Assembly: GCF_016405965.1 (NCBI RefSeq)
Contig: NZ_JAEFCD010000002.1
Span: forward strand, 1-64,000
Source: Alteromonas sp. IB21
GTDB lineage: Bacteria; Pseudomonadota; Gammaproteobacteria; Enterobacterales; Alteromonadaceae
Length of the DNA: 64,000 bases
Direction of reading: 5' to 3'
Shown here: positions 35,962 to 45,160 of the stretch, one piece after another
Layout of the letters: each line of letters opens with the position of its first letter
How positions within the stretch are numbered: the stretch's first letter is position 1
The notes under the pieces: generated by a model
Databases searched by the model: none
Seen by the model: the letters and a program-made list of their open reading frames with translations, nothing else
What the model was told of the DNA's origin: nothing
Translations under genes and position numbers: made by a program

Positions 35962-37101
35962 CTAAACGCACACCTCGCCATTTTGCCAAACGTGCGCAAG
36001 CGCGTTGTTTTCGCTCAGTTCTACAAAGTTTGCCCGTTGGCCTACAGCAATGCTGCCTACCTTTTCGTTAATGCCCATAAACGCAGAAGGCGTTGCACTT
36101 GCCATGAGGCTCGCTTCTTCTAGCGAAATCCCTATGTCGTTAACACAGTTAATAACCGCGCCGTGCATGTCTAAGCAGCTTCCTGCCAGCGTGCCATCAG
36201 GTGTAGTAAGTTTGTTACCCACACGGGTAATATGCGTATCGAAAAAGTCGATAACGTCTTCATCAGCCCCAACATGGGCCATGGCATCGGTAACCAGCAT
36301 TAATTGGGATGGCCCTTTGGTTTTAAAGGCAAGCTCAACCGCCTTTGGGTGTAAGTGCTGATGATCGACAATGATGCCGCAGGTGTTATTGCTTAGAAGC
36401 GCTGCGCCAACCATCCCCGGTTCGCGAGAGGTGAACGGCGACATCGCGTTGTATAAATGAGTAAACCCAGTCGCGCCTGCCTCAATCGCCCTTTCCACCA
36501 CTTCAAACGGTGCATTAGAGTGCCCTAGCGCTACAATAACGCCTTGGTTTACTAAGTCGCGAATAACATCACAAGAGGTATTCTCTGGCGCTAAGGTAAT
36601 CATTACCTTGCCGAGGTCTTTGCGGGTATAAGTGGCAAGCTCTCTGTCGGTAAGCGGGCGAATATATTTTGAAAGATGTACACCTTTTTTCTCAACGCTT
36701 AAGTGCGGCCCTTCGAAGTGAATACCTTCAACACTAGGATGACCGCTTTCTATTGCTTCACTTACCGCATAGGCCGCGCTTTCAATGGTTGTAATATCAT
36801 CGGTAATAAGTGTGGGGAAGAACGTTGTGGTGCCAAACTTGCGATGCGCCTGGGCCATTGTTTTTATGCTTTGATATGTGGGCGCGTGATTAAACATTAC
36901 GCCACCGCCACCGTTTACTTGGGTGTCTACAAACCCGGGTATAAGTTTGTTGTGCACTCGCGTAGAAAACGCTTCGCGGTGCGTTTGTGACCCTGAAAGC
37001 GTTTCAATGTTAGCGATTACGCCATTTTCGATGGTAAGTACCTGGTCTTTTTCCCATGTACCTTTTATCAAAATATTTTCGGCCAAAATAGTCTTCATCA
37101 T
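35962..37101 (-). CDS. nagA: N-acetylglucosamine-6-phosphate deacetylase
   Basis: NagA converts GlcNAc-6-phosphate to glucosamine-6-phosphate in amino-sugar catabolism and wall recycling. The 379-residue amidohydrolase shows LIPGFVDTQVNGGGGVMFN, EGIHFEGPHLS (Glu metal ligand), ALGHSNAPFE and FTHLYNAMSPFTSREPGMVG, and the catalytic Asp in LVTDAMAHVG. Two adjacent ATGs could start it. It lies 121 bp downstream of the kinase gene on the same strand, so the pair acts in sequence (GlcNAc to GlcNAc-6P to GlcN-6P). Confidence 0.95.
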   Translation of the reverse strand: MMKTILAENILIKGTWEKDQVLTIENGVIANIETLSGSQTHREAFSTRVHNKLIPGFVDTQVNGGGGVMFNHAPTYQSIKTMAQAHRKFGTTTFFPTLITDDITTIESAAYAVSEAIESGHPSVEGIHFEGPHLSVEKKGVHLSKYIRPLTDRELATYTRKDLGKVMITLAPENTSCDVIRDLVNQGVIVALGHSNAPFEVVERAIEAGATGFTHLYNAMSPFTSREPGMVGAALLSNNTCGIIVDHQHLHPKAVELAFKTKGPSQLMLVTDAMAHVGADEDVIDFFDTHITRVGNKLTTPDGTLAGSCLDMHGAVINCVNDIGISLEEASLMASATPSAFMGINEKVGSIAVGQRANFVELSENNALAHVWQNGEVCV

Positions 37102-37222
37102 TGCGCTTTCACTTTCCTAATTGGGTGCGGTTGTAGCATTATGTTTAACGCGCGGGTTAACGCTAGCTTGCGTACATTCTCTGTCTGTAACTCTTATGCG
37201 TTGTGCTTAATTTATTTCAAGA

Positions 37223-38137
37223 CTAGCGTTCGTTATAAACGGCTTTAGCATACTTAATAGCACCTTGCTGAGGAAATAATTCACACGCTTGCACGCGAGC
37301 GCGAATTTTTTCAGATAAGTACGGTACATACACTTTGCTTAGCCCACCGATTAGGGCAAGATTATAGGTATTCTCCCCTAAAAGCTGCTGGGCCATTGCT
37401 TCTAAATATTCAGCGCCCTCTTTAAAGATACGAACCACCCCGTCATTTGCTTCTTGTAAAAGTGGCAGCATGCAGGGTACTAAACTGGCGTAATGATGTG
37501 TGCTAAAGCCTGCGCACTTTGCCACAATGTCATCTGCGTTTGTTGTACCAAGCGCTTCACACACCTGCTTTGCTAGAACATCAGGGCTTCGAATATTATC
37601 TACACATAATAAGGTGTGCTGAATGGCTTTTAAACCCAGCCAAGCGCCACTGGCAACATCGCCTATAGGGAAGCCATGCCCCCCAACATCGGTGAATTTA
37701 CCCTCGGCAAATACCGCTCCTGCCGACCCCGTACCCACAATAATTACTGCACCGGGCTTGCCGTTGTGCGCGCCTACGCAGGCAGCGTGTAAATCACTTA
37801 GCACAAACAGCGAATGAAACGGATGTTCCCAGCTTTCAAAACGCGCTTTAGCAGAAGTAATATTAGCGCCAGCAAGCCCGGCGCCAACGATACATTGTGA
37901 TGCTGTGATGGGTTTTACTGTGGCGTCGCTGCTTTGTGAAGCCAAAAAGGCATTGGCAGATGCAATAGCTTTGTTTACGCCATCCATTATGGATGTTTTA
38001 GCAAGCTCTCCGTCACGCATAATATTGGCAGGGCCGCTAATGCCTTCTCCTAACTGCGCCCCGTTTTTATCTTGCAATGTAACTCTGCAATTGGTGCCGC
38101 CGCCGTCTATGCCGATAAAGTACAATTCAGAGTTCAT
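37223..38137 (-). CDS. BadF/BadG-type N-acetylglucosamine kinase
   Basis: An ASKHA-fold sugar kinase of the BadF/BadG/BcrA/BcrD group, related to eukaryotic-type GlcNAc kinase. It has the phosphate-1 motif FIGIDGGGTNCRVTL at the N-terminus, VLSDLHAACVGA, the phosphate-2 motif VIIVGTGSAGAVF and the adenosine-site GGLSKVYVPYL. The ATG at 38137 (MNSELYFIGID) is preferred to one five codons upstream. Adjacent nagA supports GlcNAc as the substrate; MurNAc or glucosamine are alternatives. Confidence 0.85.
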   Translation of the reverse strand: MNSELYFIGIDGGGTNCRVTLQDKNGAQLGEGISGPANIMRDGELAKTSIMDGVNKAIASANAFLASQSSDATVKPITASQCIVGAGLAGANITSAKARFESWEHPFHSLFVLSDLHAACVGAHNGKPGAVIIVGTGSAGAVFAEGKFTDVGGHGFPIGDVASGAWLGLKAIQHTLLCVDNIRSPDVLAKQVCEALGTTNADDIVAKCAGFSTHHYASLVPCMLPLLQEANDGVVRIFKEGAEYLEAMAQQLLGENTYNLALIGGLSKVYVPYLSEKIRARVQACELFPQQGAIKYAKAVYNER

Positions 38138-38335
38138 TACACGTTCTCGCAATTATAGTAAGTCGTTTTAATGGGTAGAGTGCGCGATGTTACAGCAAAG
38201 CGCCTGGCACCCGAAGCGTAAAATTTTCAAAGCCGTGCAGGTTCGAAATGAATCGAGTAAAGAACCTGGGCTTTCACTCCAATACATTTGCAAATATAAT
38301 CACTACAAGCACATGTATTAATAAAGCTAATAAAT
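38138..38335. promoter_or_regulatory. Divergent promoter region between nag kinase and LysR gene
   Basis: A 198-bp AT-rich region. It contains AATACATTTG (38281-38290, extending into an ATTTGCAAAT palindrome) and ATGTATTAAT (38313-38322). Both 10-mers occur also in the gcvT upstream site (35683-35710), though with different spacing. A shared regulator, possibly the LysR protein, is suggested. Confidence 0.45.
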
Positions 38336-39184
38336 ATGAAACAGCTTTCTTTAGACACATTACGTACTTTCGTAAGCGTTATCGAACTGGGTGGTTACGC
38401 AAAAGCGGGCGACTTTTTGGGTCGCTCTCAACCTGCCATTAGCTTGCAAATCAAAAAGCTAGAGTCGCAGTTAGACAGAAAGTTATTCACCAAAGTTGGT
38501 CAGCGCCATGTACCTAGTGCTGATGGAAACTGGCTTTACCCAAAAGCTAAAGAGCTGCTAGAGCTTAACGACAATATCTTTCGAAGCTTAACCCCTGCTC
38601 CATTAAGCGGGCGATTGCGTTTGGGCATTCCTAACGAATTCGCCTCTACCTTGTTACCGGGATTAATCGGAGAGTTTTCGAAGCGCTACCCGGACGTATC
38701 GTTAGAGGTAACGTCTGCACTAAGTCGCGATTTACTTCATCCGACACAACGCGACCATTTCGATCTAATTTTGGCATTAGTTAACCCAGGCGAGCAGACA
38801 GAAGGCGAAGTGGTATTAGAAGACGATGTAGTGTGGGTTGGCGACAACGCTCATCCGTTGGTAGGACATAACATTCCGTTAGTGTTAGCGCCAGATGGCT
38901 GTATGTATCGAAGCCGCGTAATTGAGCAGTTAAAGCAGCAAACCTTTGCATGGAAGATTAGCTATACCAACGCTGATTTAGGGGGGCTTGTTGCGGCTAT
39001 TCAACAAGGTCTTGGCGTCACCGCGCTCGCGAAATCAAGCTTGCCTGCCAACTTAGCGGTGTTAAACCACCCGCACTTGCCCAAGCTTGGTAAAGTGAAC
39101 ATTTGCCTGTTTAACCAAGACACCCAGCACCCTGTGATAAGCAAAACCTTGGCGGAATTCTTTAAGGTGCGGTTGAGAGGGTAA
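38336..39184 (+). CDS. LysR-family transcriptional regulator
   Basis: A 282-residue LysR-type regulator. The N-terminal winged helix-turn-helix reads LRTFVSVIELGGYAKAGDFL and SQPAISLQIKKLESQLDRKL; the effector domain starts at about residue 90 (GRLRLGIPNEFASTLLPGLI) with periplasmic-binding-protein-like folds. It is divergent from the GlcNAc kinase gene and upstream of the permease gene. Either could be its target, and the shared motif suggests gcvT as a third candidate. The effector cannot be read from sequence. Confidence 0.93.
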   Translation: MKQLSLDTLRTFVSVIELGGYAKAGDFLGRSQPAISLQIKKLESQLDRKLFTKVGQRHVPSADGNWLYPKAKELLELNDNIFRSLTPAPLSGRLRLGIPNEFASTLLPGLIGEFSKRYPDVSLEVTSALSRDLLHPTQRDHFDLILALVNPGEQTEGEVVLEDDVVWVGDNAHPLVGHNIPLVLAPDGCMYRSRVIEQLKQQTFAWKISYTNADLGGLVAAIQQGLGVTALAKSSLPANLAVLNHPHLPKLGKVNICLFNQDTQHPVISKTLAEFFKVRLRG

Positions 39185-39518
39185 TTTGTTTACAGCCAGA
39201 TTTCCCCTTTTTTTTGGCTTTTTGTATCCAACAAAATTCAAGCACTGAAGTCGCAATCAAACAATAATCTGTATTTATATTGTTCTTAGTCAAACACGCA
39301 CTTATTTCCTGCAAAACCTTTATTCTAAGACTAAAAATTAGTGCTATAACTATGAGCAAATAACCTATCGGTTTCAATGGAATGCATGCGCGCTTCGCTC
39401 AGTCACGCATTTTCACAAACGCTCTGGAGCTTTGGTAAGCTTCAGTTGAAGCGCCACGTATTTTAGGCTTAAGTTTGAGTTCGCGCGCCCGTTTAGAATA
39501 GTAAAATCCAGACAATAA
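39185..39518. other. Intergenic region between LysR and permease genes
   Basis: About 330 bp without a gene. A T-rich segment directly after the LysR stop (from 39204) could help termination. No clear promoter, riboswitch or RNA gene was recognised, and the permease start lacks an obvious ribosome-binding site. Confidence 0.4.
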
Positions 39519-41156
39519 ATGATTGCCACAAACTTGCTTATCACGGCTTATGCGCCCTTAATTTTGCTCATTTACCTGATGGTGAAACCAAACGGTATGG
39601 CGTCAAGTAAAGCCTTGCCCTTAAGCGCCTTAGCTGCTTATTTAATTGTGATTTTTAACGGTCACTCACCTTTAACGCTCATACATGCTAGCGTTATACA
39701 AGGCGCTTTACTGGCGTTAACGCCTTTGTCTATTATAGCCGGCGCAATATTTTTGTTTCTGTGTATGGAAAAGACAGGTGCACTGGCAACCTTGAAGAGT
39801 GGCTTAAATACAATCAGTTCAAACAAGGTTGCTCAGTTGATGATTGTAGGCTGGGCGTTCGCATTTCTTATTGAAGGTGCCAGTGGTTTTGGCACGCCTG
39901 CTGCGATAGCGGCGCCCATACTTTTTAGTTTAGGTTTTGCGCCTGTAAACGTTGCCCTATTCTGCTTAGTGACCAATACCATTCCGGTCATTTTCGGTGC
40001 CATGGGTACGCCGGTGTGGTTTGGTATGTCGCTGTTATCACTGCAAGAAGACACTATTATTGATATCGCTACCCTTGCCGCATTAATCAGCACGCTTGTT
40101 GCACCAGCGATTGTGTTTATAGCATTGCGATTAGTTATACCATCTTGGAAAATCATATTCAGGCATTCGCTTTTTGTCGTTTCTTCGACATGCGCATGCA
40201 CCCTGCCTTTCTTCGCATTAAGTTTTTACAGTGTTGAATTCACCTCGCTGCTAGGCGGCGGCATTGGCCTTATCATTACTGTTTTGATGGCTAAATCAGG
40301 GTTTGGGCTTTCCTCGGCAGCTAGCGAATCTGAAACAAAGGTTGATACACAGAAAAAGACTGCCGTACCCAGTGGCAGCGAGCTTGCCAAGGCATCTTTT
40401 CCCTTGTGGGGCACTGTAATAATGCTTTTACTTACTCGACTTCCAGAGCTTGGGCTAAGAAGCTTGTTACAAGATGGCGACCCTAATATAACGGCATCAC
40501 TGGGAATATTAGGCAATTTATCCGTCAGCGCTAGCTTAGTTATATCGATAACAGGTATTTTAGGCACCAGTATTCAATGGAAACATAGCGTGCTTTACGT
40601 TCCGTCGTTAATACCTTTTATTGTCGTGGCGTTTGCCAGTGTATATAGTTTTGGCGCTCGGGAATGGGTTTCCAGAATAACATCCGTGTCGGTCCAAACC
40701 GCAGAACGTATGACAAAGCCACTATTTGCGCTATTGGGCGCGCTTGTATTTGTAAATTTAATGATGCTGGGCGGCGAAAAATCGGCCGTGTCAGTCATTG
40801 GCAAACACATGGCATACCTAGCGGGTAATAACTGGCCTCTTTTTGCACCGCTACTTGGTGCGCTTGGTAGCTTCTTTTCTGGTTCGGCCACCATTTCTAA
40901 CCTTACCTTTGCAGGAATTCAGCACGCTATCGCTGAACAACTGTCTTTACCTTTACCGGTCGTACTTGCCCTTCAAAGCGTGGGTGCTGCAATGGGGAAT
41001 ATGGTGTGTATCAACAACATTGTGGCAGTAACTGCAATTTTAGGGCTTAAAAATCAAGATGGCTTTATATTGAAAAAAATGGCTGGTGTACTGGCTATAT
41101 ATGCGATTTTGGTAGGCAGTTTAGGGGCTAGCTTGATAAGCGTATATCGCGAGTAG
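39519..41156 (+). CDS. LctP-family (L-lactate permease) transporter
   Basis: An inner-membrane permease of 545 residues with 12-14 hydrophobic segments. The family hallmarks are WAFAFLIEGASGFGTPAAIA, LVTNTIPVIFGAMGTPVWFG and, near the end, APLLGALGSFFSGSATISNL and ALQSVGAAMGNMVCINNIVA. LctP/LldP proteins import L-lactate, D-lactate or glycolate with protons. No lactate dehydrogenase gene is nearby, so the substrate is not fixed by context. Confidence 0.9.
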   Translation: MIATNLLITAYAPLILLIYLMVKPNGMASSKALPLSALAAYLIVIFNGHSPLTLIHASVIQGALLALTPLSIIAGAIFLFLCMEKTGALATLKSGLNTISSNKVAQLMIVGWAFAFLIEGASGFGTPAAIAAPILFSLGFAPVNVALFCLVTNTIPVIFGAMGTPVWFGMSLLSLQEDTIIDIATLAALISTLVAPAIVFIALRLVIPSWKIIFRHSLFVVSSTCACTLPFFALSFYSVEFTSLLGGGIGLIITVLMAKSGFGLSSAASESETKVDTQKKTAVPSGSELAKASFPLWGTVIMLLLTRLPELGLRSLLQDGDPNITASLGILGNLSVSASLVISITGILGTSIQWKHSVLYVPSLIPFIVVAFASVYSFGAREWVSRITSVSVQTAERMTKPLFALLGALVFVNLMMLGGEKSAVSVIGKHMAYLAGNNWPLFAPLLGALGSFFSGSATISNLTFAGIQHAIAEQLSLPLPVVLALQSVGAAMGNMVCINNIVAVTAILGLKNQDGFILKKMAGVLAIYAILVGSLGASLISVYRE

Positions 41157-41281
41157 GCTAATAGGACGAGGATTGTAAGAGGACGGCAAAACAAGGTAGC
41201 TGTCTTACCGCAAGTTAGTTAATAACAGCTTGATACATTGTCGAATACTGACCGCTAAAATAAAAATTTAATGATCGAACT

Positions 41282-42157
41282 TTATGCCCACATCACCATA
41301 ATGGCTGCAATACCCACTAACAGAAGCCCGGCAAATTCACGTTTCGTGACAACGTTTTTTAACCAGTAGTGAGACACGAGCAAGGTTAACAACACCTCTA
41401 ACTGTCCCAATGTTTTGACCAGTGCTACATGCTGTAATGCCATAGCAGTAAACCAACATATAGAACCTAAGCAGCTTACCGTACTTATCGCTAGCACCTG
41501 CTTTTTAGCATTCACTAATTGGATGAACACGAAAGGTTTAGTTAATGCAATATATCCACTTAAAGCTACAGCCTGAACGCACAATACCCATAATAGAACC
41601 CAAGCTGCTGCATGGGTGTATTGTATATCGAGCATGTGGCTAGCTTCACGCACTAGCAATGAAGTTAGAGCAAAGCAGGTACCGCAGGCAAGACCTATAA
41701 CCATGGTTTTAACGCTAATACCATAAAGTCGGCTGCCACTACTTAAAATAAATATCGCGACGCCCCCTATCACAATACCCGCCCAACCGAGAGGTGTTAA
41801 GTAGCTGCCAAAAAAGAGCATGCCTACCACACCCGCCACTAAAGCTTCACTTTTAGCCAAGCCAGCTCCAATGGCAAAGTTCTTCTGCTTGAACAAAATC
41901 ACCATTAAAGAAGTGGCAGCTATTTGAAGTAGCGAAGCACACAGTACCACTGCAATAAAAGAGCCTGAGAACTGAGGCACTTGACTGGCGCTACTGCTGT
42001 AGAGAATGAGCAAATAGACAAGGGCTATTGGCGGGGCCAAGATAAAGCGAGATAGCGTCACTCCGGAAGTATTTACTGAGCCGCTCAGCTTGCTCTGCAG
42101 TGCATTGCGCGCGGTTTGCATAACAACCGCGCCCAATGTAAATAAAATCCAACTCAT
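41282..42157 (-). CDS. EamA/DMT-family transporter
   Basis: A 291-residue protein with ten predicted membrane helices in two EamA repeats, as in the RhaT/YdcZ-like drug/metabolite exporters. Loops are short and no cytoplasmic domain is present. It is convergent with the lactate-type permease and 52 bp downstream of the M28 peptidase gene. Substrate unknown. Confidence 0.82.
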   Translation of the reverse strand: MSWILFTLGAVVMQTARNALQSKLSGSVNTSGVTLSRFILAPPIALVYLLILYSSSASQVPQFSGSFIAVVLCASLLQIAATSLMVILFKQKNFAIGAGLAKSEALVAGVVGMLFFGSYLTPLGWAGIVIGGVAIFILSSGSRLYGISVKTMVIGLACGTCFALTSLLVREASHMLDIQYTHAAAWVLLWVLCVQAVALSGYIALTKPFVFIQLVNAKKQVLAISTVSCLGSICWFTAMALQHVALVKTLGQLEVLLTLLVSHYWLKNVVTKREFAGLLLVGIAAIMVMWA

Positions 42158-42209
42158 CAGCGTCGCTTTATCTTGAAATTCATATTTTTATTTGCCGTAC
42201 TAACGTGTT

Positions 42210-43910
42210 TTATTTAGCGTTAGTTTCACGACCAGACATCGACTGTAAACGCTTTGCTTTGAAGTCACTTTCGCGCTTCCAGTAAGGCCATACATCGCCT
42301 TGAGCATAATAAATTAACATAGAGCCAATAAGCGAGAGATCTTGCTCCACGCCACCTAATGCCCAGCTGGGAAGGTAGTCGTCATCTGCTTTATGGTAAC
42401 GCTTGATAATAAAGCTTGGATCGGTATCGCCCAAGCTCATAAATAGAATCGATGGTACTCCCTGCTTAGCGAGCGCAAAGTGATCAGAGCGGAAAAACAA
42501 ACCATTTTGAGGACGTGGGTCCATTTTTACGGTTCGCCCTTGTAACGCGGCTGCGTTTGCTAAGTCATCTTCAATAGATAAGTAACCCTCGCCGTATTGC
42601 AAAATATAATCTACGCCGTCGTTTACGTTCATGCCATCGATGTTTAAAAACGCCACCATTTTTGATGTGGGTATAGGCGGGTTGTTTGCGAAGAAATCAG
42701 CACCAAGCAGCCCCGTTTCCTCAGCAGTGAATGCACTGAACATAAGGGTACGTGAAAAGCGCTTTTCAGCTTTGGTAAGTACATCAGCCAATGTAAGCAC
42801 GCCAGCCACGCCCGACGCATTGTCGACCGCGCCGTTATAAATGGTAGTTTGGCCGTTTTTCTCAACCTTTCCTAAGTGATCCCAGTGGGCATGTAGCATT
42901 ACCCACTCGTCTGGCTCAGTGGTACCCTCTAAAATTCCTGCCACATTTTGAGACTCAGCGTGCTCAATAGTGTTGGTGAAGTTCAACGATGCCTTCGCTT
43001 TTAATTCAATAGGTGTGAAGCCAGGTTTCGATGCCTTTTCTTTTAGCTCGCCATAATCTAAGCCTGCTTTTTCAAATAGTTGTCTTGCCGCATTAAGATG
43101 AAGCCAGCCCATTACGCCAACTTGCGAAGCGTTGTTGTCTTTGTCAACCAAACTGAATTTAGTATTGGAGTTTGAGTTCTCGACAACACCCCATCCATAA
43201 CCTGCGGGCATAGTTTCGTGAACAATGAAAACGGCTTCTGCACCTTGTCTAGCCGCTTCTTCATATTTGTATGTCCAACGACCGTAATAAGTCATGGCAT
43301 TACCTTGAAATAAAGCAGGATCTTTAGAGGCAAATCCCGGATCATTCACCAACATGACAACCGTTTTTCCCTTTACGTTAATGTCTGCATAATCATTCCA
43401 ATTATATTCAGGCGCATTAATGCCATAACCTACAAAGATAACGTCGCTGTTATTCAACGAATAATCTTTGACGATACGCTGCGTACGTGCCGTAAACTCA
43501 GCGCCAGCCTTAAACGTCAAATCACCAATATTAAGGGCGCTCATGTCATTAGGTGTAATTTTGGCAAGCGGTACGGCTTGAGTGTAGCTCTCACCGAAGG
43601 CGGGCCTCAGCCCTAACTTCTCATATTGGGCTACCAGATAACTTACTGTTTTCTTCTCACCTTTTGATAGTGGACCTCGACCTTCGAACTCATCGCTAGC
43701 AAGGGTTTTAACGTGCTCGCGATAAACCCCCAAATCAATAGGGGCATTATTCAGCTTCATTTTCTCGCTTGCTAGCGTTGCCGAAGATGATTCACCGGCG
43801 TTTTCGGTAGTAGCTTCAGCACTTGCTAAGCTAATAGAAAGAGCCGCGGTAAGCAGGGAGGCGCAAGCGAAAGACAAGGCACGAAAAGGTTTGCAAAGAG
43901 AAATAGTCAT
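42210..43910 (-). CDS. Exported M28-family zinc aminopeptidase with PA domain
   Basis: A signal peptide (SFACASLLTAALSISLASA) leads to a PA-domain insertion (about residues 150-300, NSDVIFVGYGI ... VKGKTVVMLVNDPG) and an M28 catalytic domain. Visible zinc ligands and catalytic residues are HAHWDHLG, NGAVDNASGV (bridging Asp), FTAEETGLLG (Glu-Glu), NIDGMN (Asp) and FRSDHFALA (His). It should remove N-terminal residues from peptides in the periplasm or outside the cell. I prefer the ATG at 43910 (MTISLC). Confidence 0.9.
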   Translation of the reverse strand: MTISLCKPFRALSFACASLLTAALSISLASAEATTENAGESSSATLASEKMKLNNAPIDLGVYREHVKTLASDEFEGRGPLSKGEKKTVSYLVAQYEKLGLRPAFGESYTQAVPLAKITPNDMSALNIGDLTFKAGAEFTARTQRIVKDYSLNNSDVIFVGYGINAPEYNWNDYADINVKGKTVVMLVNDPGFASKDPALFQGNAMTYYGRWTYKYEEAARQGAEAVFIVHETMPAGYGWGVVENSNSNTKFSLVDKDNNASQVGVMGWLHLNAARQLFEKAGLDYGELKEKASKPGFTPIELKAKASLNFTNTIEHAESQNVAGILEGTTEPDEWVMLHAHWDHLGKVEKNGQTTIYNGAVDNASGVAGVLTLADVLTKAEKRFSRTLMFSAFTAEETGLLGADFFANNPPIPTSKMVAFLNIDGMNVNDGVDYILQYGEGYLSIEDDLANAAALQGRTVKMDPRPQNGLFFRSDHFALAKQGVPSILFMSLGDTDPSFIIKRYHKADDDYLPSWALGGVEQDLSLIGSMLIYYAQGDVWPYWKRESDFKAKRLQSMSGRETNAK

Positions 43911-43930
43911 AAACCGTTGGTACAAATAAA

Positions 43931-43954
43931 AAAGGATACCGAAGAGTATCCTTT
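43931..43954 (-). terminator. Rho-independent terminator after ubiI
   Basis: Nine-bp stem AAAGGATAC / GTATCCTTT with a 6-base loop, followed on the minus strand by TTTTTATTTG. It ends the ygfB-pepP-ubiH-ubiI transcript. Confidence 0.8.
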
Positions 43955-43987
43955 ACAGCCGACTATCTCAACACCAAGAATGGGGTT

Positions 43988-45160
43988 TTATAGGCCCATG
44001 GCGTGGCTGACGAAAGCGTTTTTAATTGTGCCTAACCTGTCGGTGGCAGACAGCCCTATGCCACGAAGAAGCCTTTTGAACGGGTCATTACCATCAAATA
44101 AGAATTTAAAACCGTCCATTGCAGCTATCATTTTCATGGCTTCTGTTTTACGACTACGTTCATAGCTACGCAAGTTTTTATAAAGACCGATATCTTTACC
44201 TGATGCGTTAAGATTGCTCAGCGTTTCAGCCAAAACAAGCGCATCTTGCATACCCAAATTGGCGCCCTGCCCCGCTAGCGGATGAATAGTATGGGCTGCA
44301 TCTCCAATCAGCACAACGCCATCCTTTGCCCACTGCCGCGCATAGCGCATGGTAAGTGGAAAGGCTGAGCGTTTTGTTTCTAGCACCATCGTGCCGAGCA
44401 CGCTATTGCTGGCTGCCGTTAATGCATTGCAAAACGCTTCGTCATTTAATGCCATCAGCGAACTTGCCTGTTCCGGCGTTTGAGACCATACAATTGAACA
44501 CACGTTTGGCGCTACCATTGGCAGTAAAGCGAGTGGCCCTGTGGGTGTAAATGCTTGTCTGGCAACGTTATCGTGGGGCTCATCTGTTCTTATATTGGCT
44601 ACAATGGCAGTGTGTTCGTAATCTCTGAAAGTAATGGGCAAACCTGCCTGCTTTCTTACAAATGAATTGGCACCATCTGCACCTACTAATAACCTGCAGC
44701 TTAGCACCTCATCGTTATCTAGCATCAGCATGGTTTGATTTGGCCCCGCTAGCACTCTTTCAATTCCGGCAGTAACAAGCTGAACATTCGATTGTGCCTC
44801 GCCAGTCTTAGCTAGGGCATTCACCAGCGCTTGGTTTTCAACTATTATTCCTAAGGCGTCGCTTCCCATCTCACCACACGAAAAATGGATGTCGCCAAAA
44901 CTGTCTTTATCCCACACATGCATATCGGTGTATGGGTTCGCGCGGTCTTGTTGTAAATAGTTCCACACATCAAATTGTTTTAGCGCCTTGATATTGGCCT
45001 GGTTTATGGCGCTCACTCTGGCCGTAGGCTTTTCAGTAAGCGGTTGATAACACGCTGCCTTATCAATAACGGCTATGCTTAATTCACTATTTTTAAGAGC
45101 GGCAGCAAGGGTTAACCCTACAATTCCCCCGCCCACTATTGCTATATCAACGTGCTGCAT
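43988..45160 (-). CDS. ubiI: 2-octaprenylphenol hydroxylase UbiI (VisC)
   Basis: A FAD-dependent monooxygenase of ubiquinone synthesis that hydroxylates C5 of the ring. Seen are the dinucleotide site VDIAIVGGGIVGLTLA, ARVSAIN, MHVWDKDSFGDIHF (a stretch nearly the same in E. coli UbiI), VGADGANSFVRKQAG and GDAAHTIHPLAGQGANLG. 390 residues, usual for the family. The start overlaps the ubiH end by 14 bp. Order and similarity both favour UbiI over UbiF. Confidence 0.88.
   Translation of the reverse strand: MQHVDIAIVGGGIVGLTLAAALKNSELSIAVIDKAACYQPLTEKPTARVSAINQANIKALKQFDVWNYLQQDRANPYTDMHVWDKDSFGDIHFSCGEMGSDALGIIVENQALVNALAKTGEAQSNVQLVTAGIERVLAGPNQTMLMLDNDEVLSCRLLVGADGANSFVRKQAGLPITFRDYEHTAIVANIRTDEPHDNVARQAFTPTGPLALLPMVAPNVCSIVWSQTPEQASSLMALNDEAFCNALTAASNSVLGTMVLETKRSAFPLTMRYARQWAKDGVVLIGDAAHTIHPLAGQGANLGMQDALVLAETLSNLNASGKDIGLYKNLRSYERSRKTEAMKMIAAMDGFKFLFDGNDPFKRLLRGIGLSATDRLGTIKNAFVSHAMGL

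Noticed and set aside
38336..39184. LysR protein as GcvA, the glycine cleavage activator
   Set aside because: The effector domain does not show GcvA-specific sequence, and the gene is divergent from the nag kinase gene; only a shared DNA motif links it to gcv.
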